From assembly GCA_013151215.1 (NCBI GenBank), contig JAADIS010000134.1, positions 1 to 47,075 on the forward strand: 47,075 nt of DNA. Reading direction: 5' to 3'. The notes below the pieces were generated by a model. The model was not told the DNA's origin. It did not search any database and saw nothing but the letters and a program-made list of their open reading frames with translations. The first letter of the stretch is position 1. Every line of letters starts with the position of its first letter. The position numbers and the translations under genes were made by a program. This DNA is from Chlorobiota bacterium. Its GTDB lineage: Bacteria; Bacteroidota; Bacteroidia; Bacteroidales; F082. Shown one piece after another: positions 34,355-42,525 of the stretch.

Positions 34355-34781
34355 AACTTATTGATTTTTGGTATTTTGGTAATATAACGAATTCTATTTC
34401 ATCTTGAATTACAAAAGCGCTTGGGTAATCATTTTTTATCTCCCTGAGAAAATTAATGGCATCCAGGCGGTCGCGGAAATCCCCTATCCTAAGTCTGTAA
34501 TATGGTTCCTGAAAAGAGATATATGTGGGGATGTCTCGGTGGTTTTCGGAAAATTCGTCGCGGAAGAGCCGCGCGTTTTCAAGCGAGCTGTTGCCCGAAC
34601 CTTTAAAAATCTGAATCCTGTACCCGCTGATGCTTTTATAATTCGCGTTAAATATTTTATGCAATTTCAACAAGCTGTCAACTGCCGCATCTTCGCTAAC
34701 AAGCCCATGTTCGCTAAAATACTGTGCCTTTAGTGAAGCAAGACTGAGAAAACAAATTATTATTATTGTTACTTTCTTCAT
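34326..34781 (-). CDS. Secreted SPOR-like domain protein
   Basis: About 151 aa with a signal peptide (KKVTIIIICFLSLASLKAQ) and a SPOR-like domain from about residue 50: GYRIQIFKGSGNSSLENAR, YYRLRIGDFRDRLDAINFL and a final AFVIQDEIEF. SPOR domains bind glycan strands lacking stem peptides. The gene is sandwiched between two Usp genes and its stop lies 29 bases inside the second one, so it is part of their operon. An ATG two codons upstream (34787) is an equal start. Confidence 0.8.
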   Translation of the reverse strand: MKKVTIIIICFLSLASLKAQYFSEHGLVSEDAAVDSLLKLHKIFNANYKSISGYRIQIFKGSGNSSLENARLFRDEFSENHRDIPTYISFQEPYYRLRIGDFRDRLDAINFLREIKNDYPSAFVIQDEIEFVILPKYQKSISYEQEDSSRD

Positions 34782-34799
34782 GAACATTCTTATAAAACA

Positions 34800-35630
34800 C
34801 TAAAACTCCTTTGCGCGCAAACTTATTATAGGCACAGGGGAATTATTTATTAACTGCTGGGCATAAGGCCCTAAGAACTTATTGGCTGTTGTTGTGCCCT
34901 GATCCGTCATTATGCAAATAAGATCGATATTCTTCTTGTCAACATAATTTAATATAGTCCTGACAACATTACTGCCCTCAATGGTTTCAAAATCGAAGTT
35001 TATTTTATGCTTTGTGGCATATTCTTTAGCTTCGTCAGCAATTTTATCTATGCGTTTCCTGATAACTTTCAAGGGTGTGTTGTAAATCTCGAGCAAATGG
35101 ATTTTTGCTCCCATTTTATTTGCCAGTTTAACGGCAAAAGGGAGTTTTTGCTTGGTTTCCATCGAGCTATCTATCGGGATCAACATGTTTTTTATTCCGT
35201 TGCTAAAGTTATAGTTGCTCCTGATGGTAACCACCGGACAGGGTGACGAGCTTACTATTCTATATGCGTTGCTTCCGATCCAATATTGCTCGAAACCGGA
35301 AACCCCGTGTGTTCCGGCAAAAACGAAACCGGCATCTTGTTTAAGGGCAATATTGTGAACTTCGCGATACACTTTGCCCTTGCTCAGGATTAGGTTTATT
35401 TGGCCGTGTTTTAATTTAGGGTTGAGCTCATCCCCTATCTGTTTGATACTAGCCTTCATTTCTATCCTGATATCATGGTCAATAGTTTGATATACAGTTT
35501 CTTCTGATGTGGAATCGTCAACCCATACCAAGCTAATGCCTGTTTCCAAAACGTTTGCATACAGTACTGCGTATTCGAGGGCATGCATTGAATTCCTGGA
35601 AAAATCGAAAGCAACTAAAATATTTTTCAT
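34800..35630 (-). CDS. Tandem-domain universal stress protein (paralogue)
   Basis: A 276-aa twin-domain Usp. The first domain has GTHGVSGFEQYWIGSNA, the ATP-binding motif. The second ends in GPYAQQLINNSPVPIISLRA, nearly as in its neighbour. It heads the Usp-SPOR-Usp operon, 12 bases before the SPOR start. No exact TAnnTTTG was found upstream of its ATG, so it may use another sigma factor or a weaker box. Confidence 0.9.
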   Translation of the reverse strand: MKNILVAFDFSRNSMHALEYAVLYANVLETGISLVWVDDSTSEETVYQTIDHDIRIEMKASIKQIGDELNPKLKHGQINLILSKGKVYREVHNIALKQDAGFVFAGTHGVSGFEQYWIGSNAYRIVSSSPCPVVTIRSNYNFSNGIKNMLIPIDSSMETKQKLPFAVKLANKMGAKIHLLEIYNTPLKVIRKRIDKIADEAKEYATKHKINFDFETIEGSNVVRTILNYVDKKNIDLICIMTDQGTTTANKFLGPYAQQLINNSPVPIISLRAKEF

Positions 35631-35810
35631 TAACTAAAAATTAAAGCCCAACAACAAATTCGGTTTTGGTATCAGCCCGTGGTTATCTGAAACTTGAACA
35701 ACCAGGATTTAATCTAGCTAATATAGTGTTTTTTTGCTCAGGTTTCAAGGATAACGGGATAAGATTGTTAAAATGGCCCATAATGTCAAGCACTTCAATT
35801 TTTTATATAA

Positions 35811-35842
35811 TTGACGGAATGAGCAGGATTATATTATTTTTG
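35811..35842 (+). promoter_or_regulatory. Promoter for ruvB-queG
   Basis: TTG (35811-35813), 21-base spacer, TATTTTTG (35835-35842), 15 bases before the ruvB ATG. It excludes the 64-codon in-frame extension upstream. Confidence 0.65.
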
Positions 35843-35857
35843 TTGATTAAAAAAAGC

Positions 35858-36880
35858 ATGAACGAAAATCTCGATCCAACAAAATCTAGTTTAAGCAATA
35901 CCGAACTGGAGATTGAAAATACCTTGCGCCCCGTCAGCTTCAATAGTTTTGCGGGGCAGCCTAAGATTGTTGAAAATCTCGGGATATTCGTGATGGCTGC
36001 CCGTCAGCGCGGAGATGCGCTGGATCATGTATTGCTTTATGGCCCGCCGGGACTGGGAAAGACCACCTTGTCGCACATTATTGCCAATGAGCTGGGCGTG
36101 AACATTGTAACTTCTTCCGGGCCGGTTTTGGACAAGCCCGGCGACCTTGCCGGGTTATTGACGAACCTTGAGGAAAACGATGTGCTTTTTATCGATGAAA
36201 TCCATCGTTTAAGTGCTGTTGTCGAAGAATACCTGTATTCGGCCATGGAAGATTTCAAGATTGATATAATGATAGAAACCGGTCCCAATGCAAGGGCGGT
36301 TCAAATCAACTTAAGTCCTTTTACCCTGATTGGTGCTACCACCCGCTCGGGCTTGCTCACCGCACCGCTGCGTTCGAGGTTCGGAATTAATTCCAGGCTT
36401 GAATACTATGATAAAGAAACCTTGTCGGGTATAATTATACGCTCGGCGTCAATATTGAGCGTCGAAATAAATGACGAATCTGCATTTGAAATAGCCGGGC
36501 GAAGCCGCGGCACGCCGCGAATTGCCAATCTTTTATTGCGAAGGGTAAGGGATTTTGCCCAAATAAAAGGCAATGGCAAAATAGACATGAAAATATCGAA
36601 GCATGCTTTGGAGGCTTTAAATGTGGATCAGTTCGGGCTCGACGAAATGGACAACCGTATTTTGAGCACTATTATCGGGAAGTTCAAAGGCGGCCCGGTT
36701 GGAATAAGCACCATAGCCACCGCCGTGGGCGAGGAAGGCGGAACAATTGAGGAGGTTTATGAACCTTATTTGATCCAGGAAGGCTATTTGATGAGGACAC
36801 CGCGCGGAAGGGAGGCCACCGATAAAGCATATAAACACCTTGGAGTGAATAAGCAAAACGAACAGGGAAACTTATTTTAG
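35858..36880 (+). CDS. ruvB: Holliday junction branch migration helicase RuvB
   Basis: A 340-aa AAA+ motor, exactly the family length from this start. It opens [11 protein letters not shown], then [18 protein letters not shown], Walker [16 protein letters not shown], Walker [12 protein letters not shown], sensor 1 GATTRSGLL, the Arg finger in [10 protein letters not shown], and the C-terminal winged helix ([20 protein letters not shown]). With RuvA and RuvC it moves and resolves Holliday junctions. It is followed at one base by queG. Confidence 0.97.
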   Translation: MNENLDPTKSSLSNTELEIENTLRPVSFNSFAGQPKIVENLGIFVMAARQRGDALDHVLLYGPPGLGKTTLSHIIANELGVNIVTSSGPVLDKPGDLAGLLTNLEENDVLFIDEIHRLSAVVEEYLYSAMEDFKIDIMIETGPNARAVQINLSPFTLIGATTRSGLLTAPLRSRFGINSRLEYYDKETLSGIIIRSASILSVEINDESAFEIAGRSRGTPRIANLLLRRVRDFAQIKGNGKIDMKISKHALEALNVDQFGLDEMDNRILSTIIGKFKGGPVGISTIATAVGEEGGTIEEVYEPYLIQEGYLMRTPRGREATDKAYKHLGVNKQNEQGNLF

Positions 36881-36881
36881 G

Positions 36882-37826
36882 ATGCAAGGCGATTTTCTGT
36901 CAAAAAAATTATTGAGTGACCTTATTAAAAGCGAGGCCTTAAAAGCAGGTTTCCTCGATTGCGGTATTTCAAGGGCCAGGCACTTGCCCAAGGACGAAAA
37001 GCGCATGGAAATATGGCTGGCCGAAGGCAAAAATGCTGGTATGTCATATCTCGAAAAAAACAAAATGAAACGATATAATCCTTCACTTTTAGTTGATGGC
37101 GCAAAAAGTGTCATAAGCGTTCTGTATAACTATTTTCCTTCAGTATTAATGCAAACGGAGGATAGCTATAAAATTGCCAAATATGCGTATGGCAATGATT
37201 ATCATTATGTTATGAAAAACAAACTGGCTTCTTTGCTTAATATTATCGAATCAAGGACAGGAAAGATTAATTCGAGGATCTTCGTTGATTCCGCCCCTGT
37301 TCTCGATAGGGCATGGGCAAGGGAAAGCGGGCTGGGATATATCGGGAAAAACACGGCTCTCATAAATAAAAAAGCTGGTTCTTATTTCTTCATAGGCCAT
37401 TTAATTATCGATTATGAATTGGATTATAAAAATAAACCCGTGGCAAATAGCTGTGGTACATGTACCAAGTGTGTTCAAGCATGCCCCACTGATGCGCTGG
37501 AACCCTTTAAGCTCGACGCCAATAAGTGCATTTCTTATTTGACGATAGAAAACCGGGGGGAAATACCTGCCGGTTTTAAAGGTAAATTCGAGAATTATAT
37601 TTTTGGCTGCGATATTTGTATGGACATTTGTCCCTGGAACAGATTTGCCAAGCCAAATACCGAAACTGCCTTCGAACCTAAGCAGGAACTGCTTGAAATG
37701 CGGAAGCAAGATTGGATAAACCTTGATAAGCCTAAATTCAATTCGTTGTTTAAAGGAACTGCTCTTGAAAGATCCGGGTTCAAGGGGCTTAAGAGAAATA
37801 TAGCATTTGTTGCTGATAATGAATAA
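36882..37826 (+). CDS. queG: Epoxyqueuosine reductase
   Basis: A 314-aa cobalamin and Fe-S enzyme for the last step of queuosine synthesis in tRNA. It has the two 4Fe-4S Cys clusters (CGTCTKCVQACPTDAL and CDICMDICPWN) and the family segments FVDSAPVLDRAWARESGLGYIGKN and GSYFFIGHL. It lacks the C-terminal HEAT repeats of longer relatives. The ATG lies one base after the ruvB stop, so the two are coupled. Confidence 0.95.
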   Translation: MQGDFLSKKLLSDLIKSEALKAGFLDCGISRARHLPKDEKRMEIWLAEGKNAGMSYLEKNKMKRYNPSLLVDGAKSVISVLYNYFPSVLMQTEDSYKIAKYAYGNDYHYVMKNKLASLLNIIESRTGKINSRIFVDSAPVLDRAWARESGLGYIGKNTALINKKAGSYFFIGHLIIDYELDYKNKPVANSCGTCTKCVQACPTDALEPFKLDANKCISYLTIENRGEIPAGFKGKFENYIFGCDICMDICPWNRFAKPNTETAFEPKQELLEMRKQDWINLDKPKFNSLFKGTALERSGFKGLKRNIAFVADNE

Positions 37827-37841
37827 ATTAAATTTGGAACT

Positions 37842-38076
37842 ATGGCTTTAACACCGACTAAACAAATTGAACTGGGTTTTTTAATGCCCCGATTTCAATT
37901 TATTCGATGCTGAGGGGAGATGTGTCTATCGCGGTCAACTGGATGGGTCGCGACCGGGCAACAATACCAATACCAACGGAAAGGACTTGAGGGAAGCCTT
38001 GAATTTATTGTTGGAAGGGAAGGAAGTTCCCGTGGATCAGGTTCCGTCAACGGGATGTGGGATAAAATGGAAATAG
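37842..38076 (+). pseudogene. Thioredoxin-family (AhpC/TSA-like) protein, internally deleted and frameshifted
   Basis: An ATG at 37842 encodes MALTPTKQIELGFLMP, the N-terminus of a redoxin-family protein. The frame then stops at a TGA after 23 codons. Shifting one base within CCCC gives DFNLFDAEGRCVYRGQL, then DGSRPGNN, GKDLREALNLLLEGKEV, STGCGIKWK and a stop at 38074-38076. The second part matches the C-terminal end of such proteins (YRGQLDGSRPG, NGKDLREAL, GC(N)IKWK). The middle of about 100 residues with the usual NHCPFV active site is missing. The deletion joined two PDF-type segments. Remnant only, no function expected. Confidence 0.8.
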
Positions 38077-38079
38077 AAA

Positions 38080-38694
38080 TCAGCGGAAACGGTAGAAAAG
38101 GGAAATGACAAGGCTGTCGTGGAATTGGCCGTAAGTCCAGAACCGCCAAACATCGCCTGTTGCGTTCCTCGATCTGATATTCAAAAGGGAGTTGTTTGTC
38201 CTGAATTCGGCGCCTAATTTTTCGCTTAGATAAAAACCTATCCCCAGGTTAAACTGAAAAGTTACCGCGGCAGGCCTGTTGTATCCGTCAGCGATGTCGA
38301 GGCGTTGGTAATCAGATTCCTCGTATTGGCCCATTAAGAAGCCCAGCGACGGGCCGGCAAAAACCCTGAACTTCCCTGCTTTAAACTGGTATAAAACAGG
38401 GAACTCTATATAATTGGCCCTGAATTTATATTGTTTGTAATTGTTTGTCGAGTCGGGGTTGGCGCGACTGCCTTTCTGATAATAGGTCAGTTCCATCTGC
38501 ATAGCCGATCTTTCGCTTAAATCCAGGTTCACGAACCCACCAAAAAACAAACCTGCCTTGTCGTAGCCCGATAGCTGGTCGCCGGCAACCTGCGAAGCAC
38601 TAATCCCGGCTGTTATTCCGCCATGGAATTGTTGCGCTTGAATATTGACACCGGCCGACAATACGGTAATTAAAAATACAGCAATCTTCCTCAT
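38080..38694 (-). CDS. Outer-membrane beta-barrel protein (PorT-like family)
   Basis: About 204 aa with a signal peptide (MRKIAVFLITVLSAGVNIQAQ) and alternating strands typical of the PF13568-like outer-membrane barrels (QFHGGITAGISASQV, KFRANYIEFPVLYQF, FAGPSLGFLMGQ, FQFNLGIGFYLSEKLGAEFR, SLFYRF terminal). No function beyond the fold is shown. The ATG at 38694 is chosen because the -7 box lies between it and the upstream in-frame ATG (38712). It converges on the pseudogene with three bases between. Confidence 0.8.
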   Translation of the reverse strand: MRKIAVFLITVLSAGVNIQAQQFHGGITAGISASQVAGDQLSGYDKAGLFFGGFVNLDLSERSAMQMELTYYQKGSRANPDSTNNYKQYKFRANYIEFPVLYQFKAGKFRVFAGPSLGFLMGQYEESDYQRLDIADGYNRPAAVTFQFNLGIGFYLSEKLGAEFRTNNSLLNIRSRNATGDVWRFWTYGQFHDSLVISLFYRFR

Positions 38695-38709
38695 GCAAAA
38701 ATATTTCTT

Positions 38710-38717
38710 CAAAAATA
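38710..38717 (-). promoter_or_regulatory. -7 box for the beta-barrel gene
   Basis: Minus-strand TATTTTTG. A second identical TATTTTTG at 38703-38696 abuts the ATG. The upstream copy gives a transcript that begins about 10 bases before the ATG at 38694. Confidence 0.45.
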
Positions 38718-38767
38718 GGATTTTATCTTATTCATAAACGATTGCGCTTAACAAAAGCCCGGGCATG

Positions 38768-39778
38768 CTAAAATTCGATAATAACACCCCCCCACGAAAA
38801 GCCGACACCAAATCCGGCCAGTAGAATTTTATCCCCTTTGGCGATAATTCCTTTATCAAAACTTTTCTTAAGTGCAATGGGGATGCTTGATGAAACAGTG
38901 TTTCCGCAGTTTTCCAGTTCGGATATAATTTTTTGTTCAGGGATTTTCAGCTTCTTGCCAATGGTCTCCAGAACTATCCTGTTCGATTGGTGGAACACGA
39001 ATTTATCGATTTCGGAAATATTCAATTTGGCACTGAGCAGCAACTGTTCAATCAATTCCGGGGCCTTGTTGATGGAGAAGCTAAAAACCTCCGAGCCGTT
39101 CATATAAATCTTGGAGTTGTTCCTTGTTGTTCCCATGGCGTCAACATAATCATCTTCGGCAAATTCAGGCAGGGGGAATCTTTCACGGCCATGCTTAATT
39201 ATTATCTGGTCGAACTTGCTGCCGTCGGTCCCAAAAACAAACCGGCTTAATGTTTTTTGTGTCTTTGATCTCCCGACAAGGGTTGCGGCTGCGGCATCTC
39301 CGAATATTGCCCGGTTTCCTTTGTCTTTGGGATGAATGGTCTTGCTTATTGCCTCCGAGCTTATTAGCAATACACTTTTGGCATTTCCCCCGGCAATAAG
39401 ACCGTTTGCCAAATTGAGGCCATGGATAAAACCTGTGCAACCTTGGTTGATGTCCACGGTTCCACAATTCTTTTCAAGATTTAATCGCTCATGAATTATA
39501 CAAGCAGATGCGGGAGTGATATAATCACCGCCGGCTGAACAGAAAATCAGATAATCGATATTGGCTTTGTCGGTCTTGTTTTGCGAGAACAGTTTTTCTG
39601 CAGCTCCTGTCCCCATATCAAGTGAAGTTTCGTCATCCCGGCAAATATGGCGCGACTTAACCCCGGTAAGCCTCGTCAGTTCCTTGATCTTCAATCCCGG
39701 AAAATCAGTTTCAAGATCTATGTTTGTGTAAACCGCCTTTGGGAAAAAAAGCCCTATATCAATTATCTCTGAGTACAT
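38768..39778 (-). CDS. FabH-like 3-oxoacyl-ACP synthase III
   Basis: A 336-aa KAS III enzyme. The active-site Cys is in DINQGCTGFIHGL, His in FVFHQSNRIVLETI, and Asn in ELENCGNTVSSSIPIALK. The substrate tunnel and dimer motifs (GDAAAATLVG, GFGVGFSWGG) are in place. KAS III enzymes start fatty-acid or specialised acyl chains. The gene is co-directional with the TMTC-like glycosyltransferase, whose stop adjoins its start. This suggests a pathway-specific role instead of (or besides) housekeeping FabH, but that is inference. Confidence 0.9.
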   Translation of the reverse strand: MYSEIIDIGLFFPKAVYTNIDLETDFPGLKIKELTRLTGVKSRHICRDDETSLDMGTGAAEKLFSQNKTDKANIDYLIFCSAGGDYITPASACIIHERLNLEKNCGTVDINQGCTGFIHGLNLANGLIAGGNAKSVLLISSEAISKTIHPKDKGNRAIFGDAAAATLVGRSKTQKTLSRFVFGTDGSKFDQIIIKHGRERFPLPEFAEDDYVDAMGTTRNNSKIYMNGSEVFSFSINKAPELIEQLLLSAKLNISEIDKFVFHQSNRIVLETIGKKLKIPEQKIISELENCGNTVSSSIPIALKKSFDKGIIAKGDKILLAGFGVGFSWGGVIIEF

Positions 39779-41851
39779 TTATTTAGCTTTATTTTTCTTG
39801 GCTTCTGCCTTTTTTCGGTAATAATCGAATTTTCCCATGTCTTTTTTCGTTTGATAATACGTCGCAAGAAAGTTATAAATCTCTATTTGTGCATTGAAAG
39901 TTGCGGCTTTTTCGTAATACCCGACAGCTGTTAATGTGTCGGCAAATTTCATATAATAGTTGCCCATATTTACATAAGGGATACTTGTGCTGGGGTTTAT
40001 TTTCATTATTTCCTTATTGATCTTGTATGCTTCGTCATATTGTTGGTCAAGGAAAAGAACATTGGCAAGCTTAGATAGTGTGTTTACGCGCCTACCTTGG
40101 ATTTCAATGCCTTTTTTGTAATATACAACTGCCGAATCGTAAACACCTTTAAGCTCATAGGTGTATCCGATATTAAAAACAGCCTCATCGAAACCGGGTT
40201 TGGCAATAAGTGCCTTCCTGTAATAATACATCGCTTTTGCGAAATATTTATTCGAGTTCTCTCTCTCCTCGGCTGATTTATCGAACTCTTTCTTCCTGGC
40301 ATAGCTCAAGGCCCTTATTTTAGCCTGGTTGCCATGAATCCTGGAATAAATGTTTCCTAGCCCCGTCCATGACGTATAAAGGTTGCTGTCGATTTCCACC
40401 GCACGGTTGAAGTGCTTTTCTGCAAGTTCAATCATTCCTTTGATAAAGGCATAAATATTGACCTTTTTTTTAAGGTTTACATTCACTAGTTCGAGTTGTT
40501 TTTGTGCGAACATCTGGTTTGCCTTTGCCGAATTCCAAAGGACCGGCATATCGGAATTCAACAAACGGTATTCCGTTTTCCAGTTAGTGTTCCTGATATG
40601 GGTATAATAGGAGAACCCACCAAGAATTACAAGCATCAAAACGCTAAGAATCAATACTTTGGCAAATCTTATCTGATTTCCTTTAGGCTTGATCCCCAGT
40701 ACTTTGAAGAGCAACCATACAAATAATAGGCTCAGTGCCACGGAAGGGAAAAACAGGAAACGGTCCGCGACAATTCCCGGGACCGGGGCAACGAGATTAG
40801 AATACATCGATATGTTTATCAGATAGTACAGGAAAATAAATGACAGGAAGGTTCTCTTTTTTATGTTCATAACTGCATATACTGCCATTGCTACATAAGC
40901 AATTAACGATAAAACAGCCCAGATGTTGGTGAAGCTGACAACCGGGATCATGTTATAACCATAGTAATAGCGCAGCGGATAAGGGAAAACAGCCATTTTT
41001 AAGTAATGCCCCAAGGAATAAAAACTAGTTGCTATGAACTTGAAGAAATTGTCCTCGAAGGCAAGCGGGTTTTCAAAAAATCTATAATATCGTTGGAAGG
41101 GTGGTAAAAACAAAGCAGGAACGCCGACAGCAATTATAACTATTCCCAACAGCCCGCCGGTGAAATACAATATCTTCTTCAAAGGCATCTCGGTAAAAAA
41201 GTATAATACCAAAGGGAATACGGCTAATTGGGCTATTGCGGTTTCCTTAGATAATAAAGCAAGGAAATAACTTATCAGCCCATAGACCATGTACTTCTTG
41301 TTTTTGAAATCAGCCCATTTCAAGAACATCTTTATGGCCAGAAAACTAAAGATAAAGTTGAGAAGCACATCGCGGTTCTTCAAACTGGCAACTACCTCGG
41401 TATGTGTTGGATGAGCCGTAAAAATCAATAGAGCCAAAAATATCATCCAAGGATTGAACTTTTGGAAAATACGCCTTAAAACACTGAACAACAATAAAAT
41501 GCTTAATGTATAAAGTAAGGTGTTTATTATGTGGCTGATCATTGGGTTGTAATGACTGTTGGCAGTAAACTGGTACTCCAGGGCAAACGACAAACGCGTA
41601 AGCGGGCGATAACCTATGGAGTTGCCTTGCAAGCTTGTATAGGGCGTTGAAAATATCCCGGGTATGGCAGCCAGCCCTTTTGCCTGTGTTTTGTTCTCAA
41701 CACTTATAAAACTGTCGTCGAACGAAAAAAAGTTGAATGCCGTATTATAATATAAGCCTATGCTAAAAACCACCAATACAATCGACATATATTTAATGAG
41801 CTTGTCGTTAGTCATGTCGTTTAAGGTGTTATTTCCTGATTTTGGTTTCAT
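39779..41851 (-). CDS. Membrane GT-C glycosyltransferase with TPR domain (TMTC/O-mannosyltransferase-like)
   Basis: A 690-aa protein. The membrane part (about 20-430) has around ten helices with the first-loop acidic motif FFSFDDSFISV and HPTHTEVVASLKNRDVLLNF, the pattern of TMTC-type protein O-mannosyltransferases. A soluble C-terminal half (from about 470) carries tetratricopeptide repeats (NLYTSWTGLGNIYS, GFDEAVFNIGYTYELKG, TSIPYVNMGNYYMKFAD). It likely transfers a sugar from a lipid carrier to proteins on the periplasmic side. The partner FabH-like gene starts one base after its stop. Confidence 0.82.
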   Translation of the reverse strand: MKPKSGNNTLNDMTNDKLIKYMSIVLVVFSIGLYYNTAFNFFSFDDSFISVENKTQAKGLAAIPGIFSTPYTSLQGNSIGYRPLTRLSFALEYQFTANSHYNPMISHIINTLLYTLSILLLFSVLRRIFQKFNPWMIFLALLIFTAHPTHTEVVASLKNRDVLLNFIFSFLAIKMFLKWADFKNKKYMVYGLISYFLALLSKETAIAQLAVFPLVLYFFTEMPLKKILYFTGGLLGIVIIAVGVPALFLPPFQRYYRFFENPLAFEDNFFKFIATSFYSLGHYLKMAVFPYPLRYYYGYNMIPVVSFTNIWAVLSLIAYVAMAVYAVMNIKKRTFLSFIFLYYLINISMYSNLVAPVPGIVADRFLFFPSVALSLLFVWLLFKVLGIKPKGNQIRFAKVLILSVLMLVILGGFSYYTHIRNTNWKTEYRLLNSDMPVLWNSAKANQMFAQKQLELVNVNLKKKVNIYAFIKGMIELAEKHFNRAVEIDSNLYTSWTGLGNIYSRIHGNQAKIRALSYARKKEFDKSAEERENSNKYFAKAMYYYRKALIAKPGFDEAVFNIGYTYELKGVYDSAVVYYKKGIEIQGRRVNTLSKLANVLFLDQQYDEAYKINKEIMKINPSTSIPYVNMGNYYMKFADTLTAVGYYEKAATFNAQIEIYNFLATYYQTKKDMGKFDYYRKKAEAKKNKAK

Positions 41852-41934
41852 TCTATAAAGTGTTATTTAAAAAACGACTTATCGTTTCTGTTAAATTATT
41901 CTTTTCCGGCGAACCAGTTTTTAAGCTGTGTCGG

Positions 41935-41965
41935 CAAAAGTAAGGGATTTAGGAAATTTATCAAA
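41935..41965 (-). promoter_or_regulatory. Promoter for the glycosyltransferase-fabH operon
   Basis: Minus-strand TTTG (41965-41962), 19-base spacer, TACTTTTG (41942-41935), followed by an 80-base leader. Confidence 0.65.
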
Positions 41966-42525
41966 TAAACTATATCAATATTCCGGGCAAACTCGCAATT
42001 CCACCTGATAATTTTTAATTATTCAGTGATTTAAGCGACACACCTCCCCATTGAACATGGAAAATACTGCCCACCGGAAGAAGCAGGAAGAGTTGGCTGA
42101 CAAACAATGGTTTAATTATAGATAACAGCAGCCTGAACCTTGGATTGTTTTATGCCAAGAACCCTGGACGGCTTGCTTTGTCCCGCATATTCCAAAAACT
42201 GTTTCTATCTATGATATTTATCTTATGTTATTACTGGCTACGTTTGGCAACGGAATCATAGATATTTGTAGGGTGCGGGAATGGAGATTAATAAGGCGCA
42301 AGGCAAAATACGATTATTGAGCAAGAAGATCAACAAGCTTGAACAAAAAGTGCAGCAAACCACTCTATATCATACATGGAAACAAAACATTCGGGTTGCA
42401 ACCGGGGTTTTGAGGGGAAAGTGTGAGTTTGCCTTTAGTAAAAAAAACAGATTAGTATGCCTTGGAAAGAAAAGCATATCTTTATGCCAAAATTTTCTGT
42501 CGGAATTAATATCACGAAACTAAAC
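41966..42525. other. 560-base gap without a recognisable gene
   Basis: No gene family is recognisable. On the plus strand one open stretch (42055-42243) reads TNNGLIIDNSSLNLGLFYAK but has no start. A second (42281-42523) opens MEINKAQGKIRLL and runs into the peptidase start, looks coiled-coil-like and basic, and has no family. A 10-bp inverted repeat TATCTATGAT/ATCATAGATA lies at 42206-42215 and 42255-42264. It could hold decayed coding sequence. No TAnnTTTG box precedes the peptidase. Confidence 0.5.

Noticed and set aside
35666-35857. A 64-codon N-terminal extension of RuvB
   Set aside because: A complete -33/-7 promoter lies inside it and the canonical 340-aa RuvB starts at 35858.
42281-42523. 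An 80-codon basic frame before the M1 peptidase as a gene
   Set aside because: No family, no promoter box, and it runs into the peptidase start region; kept only as part of the unexplained gap.
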